Of a DNA stretch of 64,000 bases, positions 19,508-27,217 are shown piece by piece. A program made the translations under genes and the position numbers. The stretch spans positions 682,001 through 746,000 of the forward strand of contig NZ_JADDXU010000001.1 of assembly GCF_015163075.1 (NCBI RefSeq). The letters run 5' to 3'. The DNA comes from Streptomyces justiciae. Lineage in GTDB: Bacteria; Actinomycetota; Actinomycetes; Streptomycetales; Streptomycetaceae. How positions within the stretch are numbered: position 1 is the stretch's first letter; each line of letters starts with the position of its first letter. The notes under the pieces are model-generated. The model ran no database searches. It saw only the letters and a list, made by a program, of their open reading frames with translations, and was not told the DNA's origin.

Positions 19508-20463
19508 TTGGCGCCTAGCGCGCTCTGCAGCGCCTTGAGGTTGGACTCCATGACCTGGAAGTAGTCGTCGCCCTTGGACTTGGACGTGATGCCCTCGATC
19601 GGGTCGAGGACGTCCGTCTTCAGGTTCGCGTCGGAGGCGATGGTCTTCGCGGTCTTGTCGCTGACGAGCGTCTCGTAGAACACGGTGGTGACGCCGTCGG
19701 CCTTGGCCATCTTCTCAAGGTCCTTCACCCGGGCCGCGCTCGGCTCCGACTCGGGGTCGAGGCCGTTGATGGCCTCCTCGGTCAGGCCGTAGCGCTCGGC
19801 GAGGTAGCCGAAGGCGGCGTGGGTGGTGATGAACACCTTGGTCCTGGTGTTCTTCAGCCCGTCCTCGAACTGGGTGTTGAGGCCGTCGAGCTTCTTCACC
19901 AGGGCCGCGGTGTTCTTCTTGTAGTCGGCCGCGTGGTCGGGGTCGGCCTTCTCGAAGGCCTTGCTGACGCCCTCGGCGACCTGGGCGTAGCGCACCGGGT
20001 CGAGCCAGATGTGCGGGTCGAGGCCGGACATCTCCTCGTCCTCGTGGTCGTCGTGCTCGGCCGCGTGGCCGCCGACCTCGTTGCCGTGCTTCTCCAGCGT
20101 GGTGAGGGAGGCGGCGTCGATCTTGGTCTTGACCTCGGACTGGGCCACCGCGTCGTCGACGGAGGGCTGGAGGTTCTTGAGGTAGAGCACCGCGTCGGAC
20201 TCCTGGAGCTGCGCGGTCTGCTTGGCGCTGATCTCCAGGTCGTGCGGCTCCTGGCCGGGCTCGGTGAGGCTGGTGACGTTCACGTGGTCCCCGCCGATCT
20301 GCTCGGCGAGGTAGGCCATCGGGTAGAACGAGGCGACGACGTCGAACTTGTCCGAGTTGCCGGCGGCCGCGCTGTCACTGGAGCAGGCGGAGAGGGTTCC
20401 GAGACCGAGGGCGGTGACGGCCGCGATCGTGATCCCGGATATGTGCTGTCGTCGTACGTTCAT
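19504..20463 (-). CDS. znuA: zinc ABC transporter substrate-binding lipoprotein
   Basis: 319 residues if started at ATG 20463; in-frame ATG 20472 and TTG 20481 are alternatives, none with a Shine-Dalgarno site. The lipobox LSAC (C27) ends a lipoprotein signal, so the protein is tethered outside the membrane. It is a cluster A-I solute-binding protein: VASFYPMAYLAEQIGG, GQEPHDLEIS, a His/Asp/Glu-rich loop (HAAEHDDHEDEE) and DPHIWLDP, with further zinc-ligand His in ITTHAAFGYLA. It captures zinc for ZnuBC. It is the first gene of the operon, directly behind two Zur-box-like palindromes, and divergent from glyS. Confidence 0.95.
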   Translation of the reverse strand: MNVRRQHISGITIAAVTALGLGTLSACSSDSAAAGNSDKFDVVASFYPMAYLAEQIGGDHVNVTSLTEPGQEPHDLEISAKQTAQLQESDAVLYLKNLQPSVDDAVAQSEVKTKIDAASLTTLEKHGNEVGGHAAEHDDHEDEEMSGLDPHIWLDPVRYAQVAEGVSKAFEKADPDHAADYKKNTAALVKKLDGLNTQFEDGLKNTRTKVFITTHAAFGYLAERYGLTEEAINGLDPESEPSAARVKDLEKMAKADGVTTVFYETLVSDKTAKTIASDANLKTDVLDPIEGITSKSKGDDYFQVMESNLKALQSALGAK

Positions 20464-20477
20464 GACAGTCATTTTCA
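20463..20477 (-). promoter_or_regulatory. Zur box candidate 1 (overlaps znuA start)
   Basis: Read on the minus strand, TGAAAATGACTGTCA is a 7-1-7 inverted repeat close to the actinobacterial Zur pattern TGAAAATnATTTTCA. It covers the ATG at 20472 and abuts ATG 20463. If this is the operator, the transcript must begin very near the start codon, which agrees with the lack of a ribosome binding site and favours start 20463. Confidence 0.65.
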
Positions 20478-20485
20478 ACAAATAT

Positions 20486-20500
20486 GGAAACCGTTGTCAA
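20486..20500 (-). promoter_or_regulatory. Zur box candidate 2
   Basis: TGGAAACCGTTGTCA on the plus strand is a second 7-1-7 partial palindrome (5 of 7 arm positions), starting 23 bp from the start of box 1, roughly two helical turns. Two adjacent boxes suggest cooperative Zur binding between divergent znuA and glyS. The remaining intergenic bases to 20618 hold the glyS promoter and a GAAGAGAG ribosome binding site. Confidence 0.5.
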
Positions 20501-20618
20501 CAAACCTGGGTGAGAGGCCGGTGACAGTGGTTGCGGCCCGAACCGATTTGATACCGGGGGTGTCGGCACCAGTAACCTGAGTCATTCGCTGCCGTCCATT
20601 CGTCATGAAGAGAGCACC

Positions 20619-22001
20619 GTGGCCGCCGACAAGATCGACACCATCGTCAGCCTGAGCAAGCGCCGTGGCTTCGTTTTCCCCTGTAGTGAGATCTACGGCG
20701 GTCAGCGCGCCGCCTGGGACTACGGACACCTGGGTGTCGAGCTCAAGGAGAACATCAAGCGCCAGTGGTGGCGCTACATGGTGACGTCGCGCGAGGAGGT
20801 CGTCGGTATCGACTCGTCCGTGATCCTGGCGCCCGAGGTCTGGGTGGCCTCCGGTCACGTCGCCACCTTCTCGGACCCGCTGACCGAGTGCACCTCCTGC
20901 CACAAGCGCTACCGCGCGGACCACCTGGAGGAGGCGTACGAGGAGAAGAAGGGCCGCCTCCCCGAGAACGGCCTCGCCGACATCAACTGCCCGAACTGCG
21001 GCACCAAGGGCCAGTTCACCGAGCCCAAGCAGTTCTCGGGTCTGCTCTCCACGCACCTCGGCCCGACCCAGGACTCCGGCTCCGTCGCCTACCTGCGCCC
21101 GGAGACCGCCCAGGGCATCTTCATCAACTTCGCCCTGACGCAGACCGCCGCGCGCAAGAAGCCGCCGTTCGGCATCGCGCAGATGGGCAAGTCCTTCCGC
21201 AACGAGATCACGCCCGGCAACTTCATCTTCCGCACCCGCGAGTTCGAGCAGATGGAGATGGAGTTCTTCGTCAAGCCGGGCGAGGACGAGAAGTGGCAGG
21301 AGTACTGGATGCAGGAGCGGTGGAACTGGTACACCGGCCTGGGTCTGCGTGAAGAGAACATGCGGTGGTACGAGCACCCGCAGGAGAAGCTCTCCCACTA
21401 CTCCAAGCGCACCGCCGACATCGAGTACCGCTTCCAGTTCGGCGGCAGCGAGTGGGGCGAGCTCGAGGGCGTCGCCAACCGCACCGACTACGACCTCACC
21501 GCGCACTCCAAGGCCTCCGGTCAGGACCTCCAGTTCTTCGACCAGGAGGCCGGCGAGCGCTACACCCCGTACGTCATCGAGCCCGCCGCCGGTGTCGGCC
21601 GCACCCTGCTGGCGTTCCTGCTCGACGCCTACGTCGAGGACGAGGCGCCCAACGCCAAGGGCAAGCTGGAGAAGCGCACGGTGCTGCGCCTGGACCACCG
21701 CATCGCCCCGGTGAAGGTCGCGGTGCTCCCGCTCTCCCGCAACCCCGAGCTGTCCCCGAAGGCCAAGGGGCTCGCCCAGGCGCTGCGGCAGAACTGGAAC
21801 ATCGAGTTCGACGACGCCGGCGCCATCGGCCGCCGCTACCGCCGCCAGGACGAGATCGGTACGCCGTACTGCGTGACGGTCGACTTCGACACGCTGGACG
21901 ACAACGCCGTGACCGTCCGCGAGCGCGACTCGATGAAGCAGGAGCGCGTCTCCCTCGACCAGATCGAGGGCTACCTGGCCGCCCGCCTCGTCGGCTGCTA
22001 G
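20619..22001 (+). CDS. glyS: glycyl-tRNA synthetase (alpha-2 type)
   Basis: A 460-residue class II synthetase that charges tRNA-Gly. It starts at GTG 20619 behind GAAGAGAG. The sequence [20 protein letters not shown] is the family's opening motif. A zinc-binding insertion is seen as CTSCHKRYR and [10 protein letters not shown]. Motif 2 lies in [16 protein letters not shown], and the catalytic motif 3 region in the C-terminal half ([14 protein letters not shown]). The final 100 residues are the anticodon-binding domain. This is the eukaryote-like homodimeric form normal for actinobacteria. It is monocistronic, as a stem-loop follows. Confidence 0.97.
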   Translation: MAADKIDTIVSLSKRRGFVFPCSEIYGGQRAAWDYGHLGVELKENIKRQWWRYMVTSREEVVGIDSSVILAPEVWVASGHVATFSDPLTECTSCHKRYRADHLEEAYEEKKGRLPENGLADINCPNCGTKGQFTEPKQFSGLLSTHLGPTQDSGSVAYLRPETAQGIFINFALTQTAARKKPPFGIAQMGKSFRNEITPGNFIFRTREFEQMEMEFFVKPGEDEKWQEYWMQERWNWYTGLGLREENMRWYEHPQEKLSHYSKRTADIEYRFQFGGSEWGELEGVANRTDYDLTAHSKASGQDLQFFDQEAGERYTPYVIEPAAGVGRTLLAFLLDAYVEDEAPNAKGKLEKRTVLRLDHRIAPVKVAVLPLSRNPELSPKAKGLAQALRQNWNIEFDDAGAIGRRYRRQDEIGTPYCVTVDFDTLDDNAVTVRERDSMKQERVSLDQIEGYLAARLVGC

Positions 22002-22018
22002 GACGCAAGGCGCCGCAT

Positions 22019-22062
22019 TGGCCCTTGATGCGGGTCCCGTAGTGGACCTGTATCAGGGGCCA
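22019..22062 (+). terminator. two-tier stem-loop after glyS
   Basis: TGGCCCTTGAT (22019-22029) pairs with ATCAGGGGCCA (22052-22062) with one G-U pair, and inside it GGTCC (22033-22037) pairs with GGACC (22044-22048). It begins 17 nt after the glyS stop and ends 21 nt before the next start codon, so it may act as a terminator or as a structured leader for the LysE-type gene. No U-tract follows. Confidence 0.55.
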
Positions 22063-22083
22063 TTGTGCTTTCAGGGTGGGGAC

Positions 22084-22698
22084 ATGAGCCTCGCCTTCCT
22101 CCTCACCACCCTCGTCGTGGTCGCCACCCCCGGTACCGGCGTCGTCTACACCCTCGCCGCCGGGCTCTCCCGCGGCCGCCGCGCGAGTGTCGTCGCCGCC
22201 TTCGCCTGCACGCTCGGGATCGTGCCGCACGTCCTCGCCACCGTCACCGGCCTCGCCGCGCTGCTCAATGCCAGCGCCGCCGCCTTCCAGGTCCTCAAGT
22301 ACGCCGGTGTCGCCTATCTGTTGTGGATGGCGTGGGCGAGCCTGCGGGACCGGGACGCGATCACCGTCGAGCGGGATGCCACCGCGCCGTCCTCCGCGGG
22401 CCGGGTGATCGTCCGCGGGGTGCTGATCAATCTCCTCAACCCGAAGCTGACGATCTTCTTCTTCGCGTTCCTGCCGCAGTTCGTGAGCGCGGGGGAGCCG
22501 CACGCGCTGCCGCGGATGCTGGCGCTGAGCGGCGTCTTCATGCTGGCGACCTTCGTGGTCTTCGCCGCGTACGGGGTACTCGCGGCCTCGGTCCGCCGGC
22601 ATGTGATCTCCCGGCCGCGGGTGATGGCGTGGCTGCGGCGGAGTTTCGCGGGGTCGTTCGTGCTGCTCGGGGCGAAGCTGGCGACGGCCGAGAGGTGA
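22084..22698 (+). CDS. LysE/RhtB-family amino acid exporter
   Basis: A 204-residue inner-membrane protein with about six helices. The family signature is present: an N-terminal TPGTGVVYTLAAGLSRGRR segment (where RhtB proteins have PGP), a middle KYAGVAYLLWMAWASLRD, and INLLNPKLTIFFFAFLPQF. These proteins export amino acids or related small molecules. The ribosome site is a weak GGGTGGGGAC. No LysG-type regulator is adjacent. The substrate is not predictable. Confidence 0.9.
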   Translation: MSLAFLLTTLVVVATPGTGVVYTLAAGLSRGRRASVVAAFACTLGIVPHVLATVTGLAALLNASAAAFQVLKYAGVAYLLWMAWASLRDRDAITVERDATAPSSAGRVIVRGVLINLLNPKLTIFFFAFLPQFVSAGEPHALPRMLALSGVFMLATFVVFAAYGVLAASVRRHVISRPRVMAWLRRSFAGSFVLLGAKLATAER

Positions 22699-22711
22699 CG
22701 GGCGGCGACGG

Positions 22712-22761
22712 CTGACAAGTGACAGCTGACAGATATTGAAATCTGTCAGCTGTCATGTCAG
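22712..22761 (+). promoter_or_regulatory. long palindrome upstream of the aldo/keto reductase-TetR pair
   Basis: Perfect 15-bp arms TGACAGCTGACAGAT (22720-22734) and its complement (22741-22755) flank ATTGAA. Outer arms CTGACA (22712-22717) and TGTCAG (22756-22761) extend it with 2 nt asymmetry. The unit CTGACA/TGTCAG is repeated three times on each side. It ends 11 nt before the reductase ATG. It is best read as a multi-site operator, probably for the TetR regulator encoded two genes on; a terminator for the preceding gene is the alternative. Confidence 0.6.
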
Positions 22762-22771
22762 GCTGGACGGC

Positions 22772-23785
22772 ATGACGACACAGACCCCCCGCACCCTCGG
22801 AACCACCGGCCCCCAGGTCTCCCCCCTCGGCCTCGGCTGCATGGGTATGTCCGCGCTGTACGGCCACGCCGACCGCGCCGAGTCGATCGCCACCATCCAC
22901 GCCGCCCTCGAAGCGGGCGTGACCCTGCTCGACACCGGCGACTTCTACGGCATGGGCCACAACGAGATGCTGATCGGCGAGGCCCTGCGCAGCGCCCCCG
23001 CCGCCCGCCGCGAACAGGCGCTGACCAGCGTGAAGTTCGGCGCGCTGCGCGGCCCTGACGGCTCCTGGATCGGCTACGACGGCCGCCCCGCCGCCGTAAA
23101 GAACTTCGCCGCCTACTCGCTCCAGCGCCTCGGCGTCGACCACATCGACGTCTACCGGATCGCCCGCCTCGACCCGGACGTCCCCATCGAGGAGACGGTC
23201 GGCGCGATCTCCGAACTGATCGAGCAGGGCTACGTCCGTCACGTCGGCCTCAGCGAGGTCGGCGCCGAGACGATCCGCCGGGCCGCCGCCGTCGCGCCGA
23301 TCGCCGACCTCCAGATCGAGTACTCGCTGATCTCCCGCGGCATCGAGGAGTCGATCCTGCCGACCACCCGTGAGCTGGGCATCTCCGTCACGGCGTACGG
23401 CGTGCTGTCCCGCGGGCTGATCTCCGGGCACCTCGGCCGGGACCGGCAGTTCGCCGCCGACGACTTCCGGCAGCACTCGCCCCGCTTCCAGGGCGACAAC
23501 CTCCGGCACAACCTGGACCTGGTGGAGGCGCTGCGGAAGATCGCCGAGCAGAAGGGCGTCAGCGTCGCGCAGCTCGCCATCGCCTGGGTGCTGTCGCGGG
23601 GCGACGACATCGTGCCGCTGATCGGCGCCCGCAGCCGGGAGCGGCTCGCGGAGTCGCTGGGCGCGCTGGACGTCGTCCTGGACGCGGCCGACCTCGCGGT
23701 GATCGAGGAGGCCGTGCCGGCGGGCGCCGCGGCGGGCGAGCGCTATGCGGCGGCGCAGATGGCCCACCTCGACAGCGAGCGCTGA
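22772..23785 (+). CDS. aldo/keto reductase
   Basis: A 337-residue NADPH-dependent oxidoreductase of the AKR superfamily (TIM barrel). It has the LGLGCMGMSALYG start, DTGDFYGMGHNEMLIGEAL with the catalytic Asp and Tyr, Lys in SVKFGALRG, and His in DHIDVYRIAR (Arg replaces the more usual Gln or His next to it). The NADP-binding end carries IAWVLSRGDDIVPLIGARSR. It probably reduces aldehydes or ketones as part of detoxification. It lies between a long operator-like palindrome and a TetR gene, so expression is likely inducible. Confidence 0.9.
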   Translation: MTTQTPRTLGTTGPQVSPLGLGCMGMSALYGHADRAESIATIHAALEAGVTLLDTGDFYGMGHNEMLIGEALRSAPAARREQALTSVKFGALRGPDGSWIGYDGRPAAVKNFAAYSLQRLGVDHIDVYRIARLDPDVPIEETVGAISELIEQGYVRHVGLSEVGAETIRRAAAVAPIADLQIEYSLISRGIEESILPTTRELGISVTAYGVLSRGLISGHLGRDRQFAADDFRQHSPRFQGDNLRHNLDLVEALRKIAEQKGVSVAQLAIAWVLSRGDDIVPLIGARSRERLAESLGALDVVLDAADLAVIEEAVPAGAAAGERYAAAQMAHLDSER

Positions 23786-23811
23786 TACCCGCTCCGGGTA
23801 CGGTCTCCTCC

Positions 23812-24399
23812 ATGGCCCCGACCAGCGAAACCCTGACCGCCGAGCGCATCCTCGAAGCCACCGAGGAGGTGTTGCGCCGCCACGGCCCCGCGAAGGCGAC
23901 CGTGGTCGACGTGGCGCGGGCGCTCGGCGTCAGCCACGGCAGCGTCTACCGGCACTTCCGCACCAAGGCGGTGCTGCGGGAGGCGGTGACCAAGCGCTGG
24001 CTGGACCGGACGACGGCCGCCCTGTCCGGCGTCGTCACCGAGGACGCCGACCCGGAGGCCCGGCTGCGGGACTGGCTCGCCGCGCTGTTCGCGGCCAAGC
24101 GCCGCAAGGCCGGTGACGATCCCGAGCTGTTCGCGACCTACCAGGTCCTGACCGTGGAGAACGGCGAGGCGGTGAGCGCCCATCTCGCGGACCTCACCGG
24201 CCAGTTGGCCCGCATCATCGAGGACGGCGTCGACGCCGGCGTCTTCACCGCCCCCGACCCCGAGGCCACGGCCCGCGCCGTCTTCCACGCCACCGGCCGC
24301 TTCCACGACCCCGGTTACGCCGCCGCCTGGCAACGCCACGACATCCAGGCCGAGTTCGAGGCGGTCGTGGAGCTGCTGGTGCGAGGCCTGCGGGCCTGA
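23812..24399 (+). CDS. TetR-family transcriptional regulator
   Basis: 195 residues, 26 nt after the aldo/keto reductase. The N-terminal helix-turn-helix (about 10-58) includes ATVVDVARALGVSHGSVYRHFRTKAVLREAV. The C-terminal ligand domain is variable, as usual. Being co-directional with the reductase and close behind it, it probably represses the pair by binding the 22712-22761 palindrome and is released by the reductase substrate or a related compound (inference from layout). Confidence 0.92.
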   Translation: MAPTSETLTAERILEATEEVLRRHGPAKATVVDVARALGVSHGSVYRHFRTKAVLREAVTKRWLDRTTAALSGVVTEDADPEARLRDWLAALFAAKRRKAGDDPELFATYQVLTVENGEAVSAHLADLTGQLARIIEDGVDAGVFTAPDPEATARAVFHATGRFHDPGYAAAWQRHDIQAEFEAVVELLVRGLRA

Positions 24400-24403
24400 G
24401 GGG

Positions 24404-24610
24404 TCAGTCGTCCTTGGGGTTCACCGTCGCCTGGTGGGCCTCCGCCAGATGTTCCTCCGCCTTCAGCCAGGGCAGGAACTGCGCGGCCTTTTTCCAGCCG
24501 CAGGTGTCGCATCTGATCGTGCGCTGGGGGCCTTTGCGCAGCACCTGGACGACGTGCTCCCGCCCGTGCTGGTCCCAGCGGCTCACCTTGCTCGTGTTGG
24601 TCTGCAGCAT
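24404..24610 (-). CDS. small zinc-finger-like hypothetical protein
   Basis: A 68-residue protein from ATG 24610. CDTCGWKKAAQF gives a CxxC pair, and HLAEAH about 20 residues later supplies two histidines, so a C2H2-type zinc knuckle is plausible. Basic and aromatic residues dominate the N-terminus. It is convergent with the TetR gene, with 4 nt between stops. Similar short proteins occur in Streptomyces; the function is unknown. Confidence 0.6.
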   Translation of the reverse strand: MLQTNTSKVSRWDQHGREHVVQVLRKGPQRTIRCDTCGWKKAAQFLPWLKAEEHLAEAHQATVNPKDD

Positions 24611-24666
24611 CAGGCATCGCCTCCGGTGAGGCAGTGTGCAGCAAGAACAACATCAACAGGGGTTTC

Positions 24667-24693
24667 TTCACGGTGAGTTCGCTGAACCGTGAA
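24667..24693 (-). terminator. stem-loop downstream of the MFS gene
   Basis: TTCACGGT (24667-24674) and ACCGTGAA (24686-24693) form a perfect 8-bp stem with an 11-nt loop, 7 nt beyond the MFS stop codon. It is a probable terminator of the minus-strand transcript. Confidence 0.5.
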
Positions 24694-24699
24694 CAGTCC

Positions 24700-26130
24700 T
24701 CACCCGATGGTCCGCGGCAGACGCAGGCTCAGCAGGCCGGTCAGGGCCACGCCCGCCAGCTGGGCGAGGAGCGTGGTGATCAGGGCGTCGCGCATGCCCA
24801 GGGTGGGGATCAGGGAGAGGAACAGGGTGCCCAGGGTGGCCACGCCCAGGGCCAGCGAGGACTGCTGGGTGGTGATCATCACGCCGCTGCCCACGCCAGC
24901 CCGGGCCTGCGGCACCTCCGAGAGGACGATGCGGAAGATCACGGGGAGTTGGAGGGCCTGGCCCGCGCCCGCGATCGCCGCGCCCGGCAGCAGTTCGACG
25001 AGGCCGAGGTCCGGCCAGGAGCGCCAGGCCGCGAGGGCCATCAGGGCCACCCCCACCGCCTGGACCGCCGCACCGGCGGTGACGACCCGCGTGCCGTACT
25101 TCGCGACCAGCCGCGGACCCGCGAGCGAGACGAAGAAGAACACCACCGCCATGGGCGCGAGCGCGAGCCCGGCCTTCACCGGCCCCAGCCCGGCGCCGCG
25201 CTGCAACGCCACCGCGATCACGAACATGAAGCCGCTGAACCCGATCGAGAACGGCACGATCATCACGAGCCCGCGCCGCAGCGACACCAGCCGGAACAGG
25301 CTCGGCGGGACCAGGGGCGTACGGCCGCGCCGGTCCGCCCCGCGCTCCACCGCCCAGAACGCCGCCGCCGCGAACGGGAACGCCGCCAGCGACAGCCACG
25401 TCCACAGCGGCCAGCCCGCCGCCCGGCCCTCGGTCAGCGGGGCCAGCAGGGTGAGCAGGGAGACCCCCAGCAGGACCGTGCCGGGGCCGTCCACCGGCTC
25501 CGGGTGCGGGGAGCGGGTCTCCGGTACGGCACGGGCGGCGAGGACCAGGCCGAGGACGACGACCGGGACGTTGACGAGGAAGACCGAGCGCCAGCCGGTG
25601 CCCGCGATGTCCGCGGCGACCAGGACCCCGCCGAGGATCTGGCCCGCCACCATGGACAGGCCCGCCGTGGCGCCGTACAGCCCCATCGCCTTCGCGCGGC
25701 GCTGGCCGCTCGTCGCCGCCTGGATGGTGGCCAGCACCTGCGGCAGCATCGCGGCCGACGCGGCGCCCTGCGCGACCCGGGCCGCGACCAGCGTCCACGC
25801 GGTCGGTGCGAGCCCGCAGGCCAGCGAGGTCAGGCCGAAGGCCGCCATGCCGCCGAGGAAGAGCCGGCGCCGGCCGAAGAGATCGCCGAGCCGGCCGCCC
25901 AGGACGAGCAGCACGGCGTACGCCAACCCGTAACCGGACACGACGAGTTCGAGGACCGACTCGCTCGCCGACAGGTCCCGGCCGATCGTGGGCAGGGCGA
26001 CGTTGACGATGAAGAAGTCGATGAGGGGCAGTGCCGCGCCGAGCAGCACCGTGAAGAGACCGAGGCCGCCGAGCACGGGTGGTGCGTCGGAGGTTCGCAG
26101 GTGACGTGGGGTGATGGTTTCGGTGGTCAC
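24700..26130 (-). CDS. MFS drug exporter, DHA2 type
   Basis: A 476-residue transporter with about fourteen membrane helices. The hallmark DFFIVNVALPTIGRDLSAS lies in helix 1. The motif A loop GGRLGDLFGRRRLFLGG and the antiporter motif C-like GQILGGVLVAADIAGTGWR follow. It most likely expels drugs using the proton gradient. It is divergent from an MmyB-type regulator that starts 101 nt away, and the palindrome CTGGTACCAG lies between them, so it is probably controlled by that protein. Confidence 0.92.
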   Translation of the reverse strand: MTTETITPRHLRTSDAPPVLGGLGLFTVLLGAALPLIDFFIVNVALPTIGRDLSASESVLELVVSGYGLAYAVLLVLGGRLGDLFGRRRLFLGGMAAFGLTSLACGLAPTAWTLVAARVAQGAASAAMLPQVLATIQAATSGQRRAKAMGLYGATAGLSMVAGQILGGVLVAADIAGTGWRSVFLVNVPVVVLGLVLAARAVPETRSPHPEPVDGPGTVLLGVSLLTLLAPLTEGRAAGWPLWTWLSLAAFPFAAAAFWAVERGADRRGRTPLVPPSLFRLVSLRRGLVMIVPFSIGFSGFMFVIAVALQRGAGLGPVKAGLALAPMAVVFFFVSLAGPRLVAKYGTRVVTAGAAVQAVGVALMALAAWRSWPDLGLVELLPGAAIAGAGQALQLPVIFRIVLSEVPQARAGVGSGVMITTQQSSLALGVATLGTLFLSLIPTLGMRDALITTLLAQLAGVALTGLLSLRLPRTIG

Positions 26131-26157
26131 GTACTCCAGCGTCCGCCGCGCCTCAGA

Positions 26158-26167
26158 CTGGTACCAG
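26158..26167 (+). promoter_or_regulatory. palindromic operator candidate between MFS pump and MmyB-type regulator
   Basis: CTGGTACCAG is a perfect 10-bp palindrome centred in the 101-bp divergent promoter, and CCTGGTAG at 26179-26186 repeats a half-site. It is suited to a dimeric helix-turn-helix protein acting on both promoters. Confidence 0.45.
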
Positions 26168-26231
26168 AGTGTCTTTATCCTGGTAGAAGGAGTATCTGGA
26201 AACAGGGTCCGCCCGGCGGCAGGCTGGAGGC

Positions 26232-27149
26232 ATGACGACGATGGCCGAGGTGACGACGACGGCCCCCGCGAGCTCCGGTGCGACGTGTGCCGCGGAGGTG
26301 CGGCGGCATGAGCTCGCCGCGTTCCTGCGGCACCGGCGTGAGCACATCAGCCCCGAGCAGGTCGGCCTGCCCCGGGGGCGCCGGCGCCGCACGCCAGGCC
26401 TGCGGCGCGAGGAGGTCGCGCATCTCTCCGCGGTCGGCGTCACCTGGTACACGTGGCTGGAGCAGGCGCGGGACATCCAGGTCTCGGTGCAGGTCCTGGA
26501 CGCGCTGGCCCGCACGCTGCTGCTGGACCCCAGCGAGCGCGGCCACCTCTTCCAGCTGGCCGGGGCGGTCGACCCGACGCCGGCGACCACGTGCCCGTCC
26601 ATCACCCCCGCGATCCAACGCGTCCTGGAGCAGCTGGAGCCCATCCCGGCGTGCGTACAGAACAGCCGGTACGACATCCTCGCCTACAACCGCACGTACG
26701 GGCTGCTGCTCTGCGACCTCGACGCGGTGCCGGCGGAGGACCGCAACTGCCTGATCCTCTCCTACACGCACGAGCCGTGGCGGTCCTCGATCGTGCACCT
26801 GGAGCAGACCCAGCGCCTCATGGCCGCCCGCTTCCGCGCCACGATGGCCGGGCACCTCGGTGAGCCGGCCTGGAAGATGCTCCTCCAGCGCCTGCGCACC
26901 GAGTCCCCGGAGTTTTGCGAGGCCTGGGACCGGCATGAGGTGGGCGCCCATCGAGGCAAGCGCAAGGAGTTCCTGAACCGGTACGTGGGGCGGGTCGCGG
27001 TCGATCACACCGACATGTGGCTGGGGCCGGAGGCGGGGCCGCGGATGGTGACGTACGTGCCGGCGGACGAGGAGTCCAAGGAGCGGCTGGAACGGCTGCA
27101 CGCGATCGCCCTGGAACGGACACCGGTGAACCACGCTCCGCGGGGATGA
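26232..27149 (+). CDS. helix-turn-helix regulator with MmyB-type ligand domain
   Basis: 305 residues. The N-terminal third contains the XRE-type DNA-binding domain with the subfamily signature TPGLRREEVAHLSAVGVTWYTWLEQARD. The rest is the MmyB ligand-binding domain (about 110-285): YDILAYNRTYGLLLCDL, then YVGRVAVDHTDMWLGPEAG near the end, thought to bind fatty-acid-like ligands. This family commonly sits opposite MFS pumps or short-chain dehydrogenases and controls them. Here it is divergent from a DHA2 exporter. Confidence 0.9.
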   Translation: MTTMAEVTTTAPASSGATCAAEVRRHELAAFLRHRREHISPEQVGLPRGRRRRTPGLRREEVAHLSAVGVTWYTWLEQARDIQVSVQVLDALARTLLLDPSERGHLFQLAGAVDPTPATTCPSITPAIQRVLEQLEPIPACVQNSRYDILAYNRTYGLLLCDLDAVPAEDRNCLILSYTHEPWRSSIVHLEQTQRLMAARFRATMAGHLGEPAWKMLLQRLRTESPEFCEAWDRHEVGAHRGKRKEFLNRYVGRVAVDHTDMWLGPEAGPRMVTYVPADEESKERLERLHAIALERTPVNHAPRG

Positions 27150-27217
27150 CCTGCCGTGGGGCGGGAACCCGGATGATCCGGAACGAACCCCCACAGGCGA
27201 AGGTCGGCGGAACGGCG

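Noticed and set aside
24470..24500. Possible seventh copy of the intergenic repeat (GGAACTGCGCGG)
   Set aside because: It shares only a short GGAACTGCGCG string by chance inside the small zinc-finger-like gene; the GCGCGG arm and the CCAGCCAC flank are missing.
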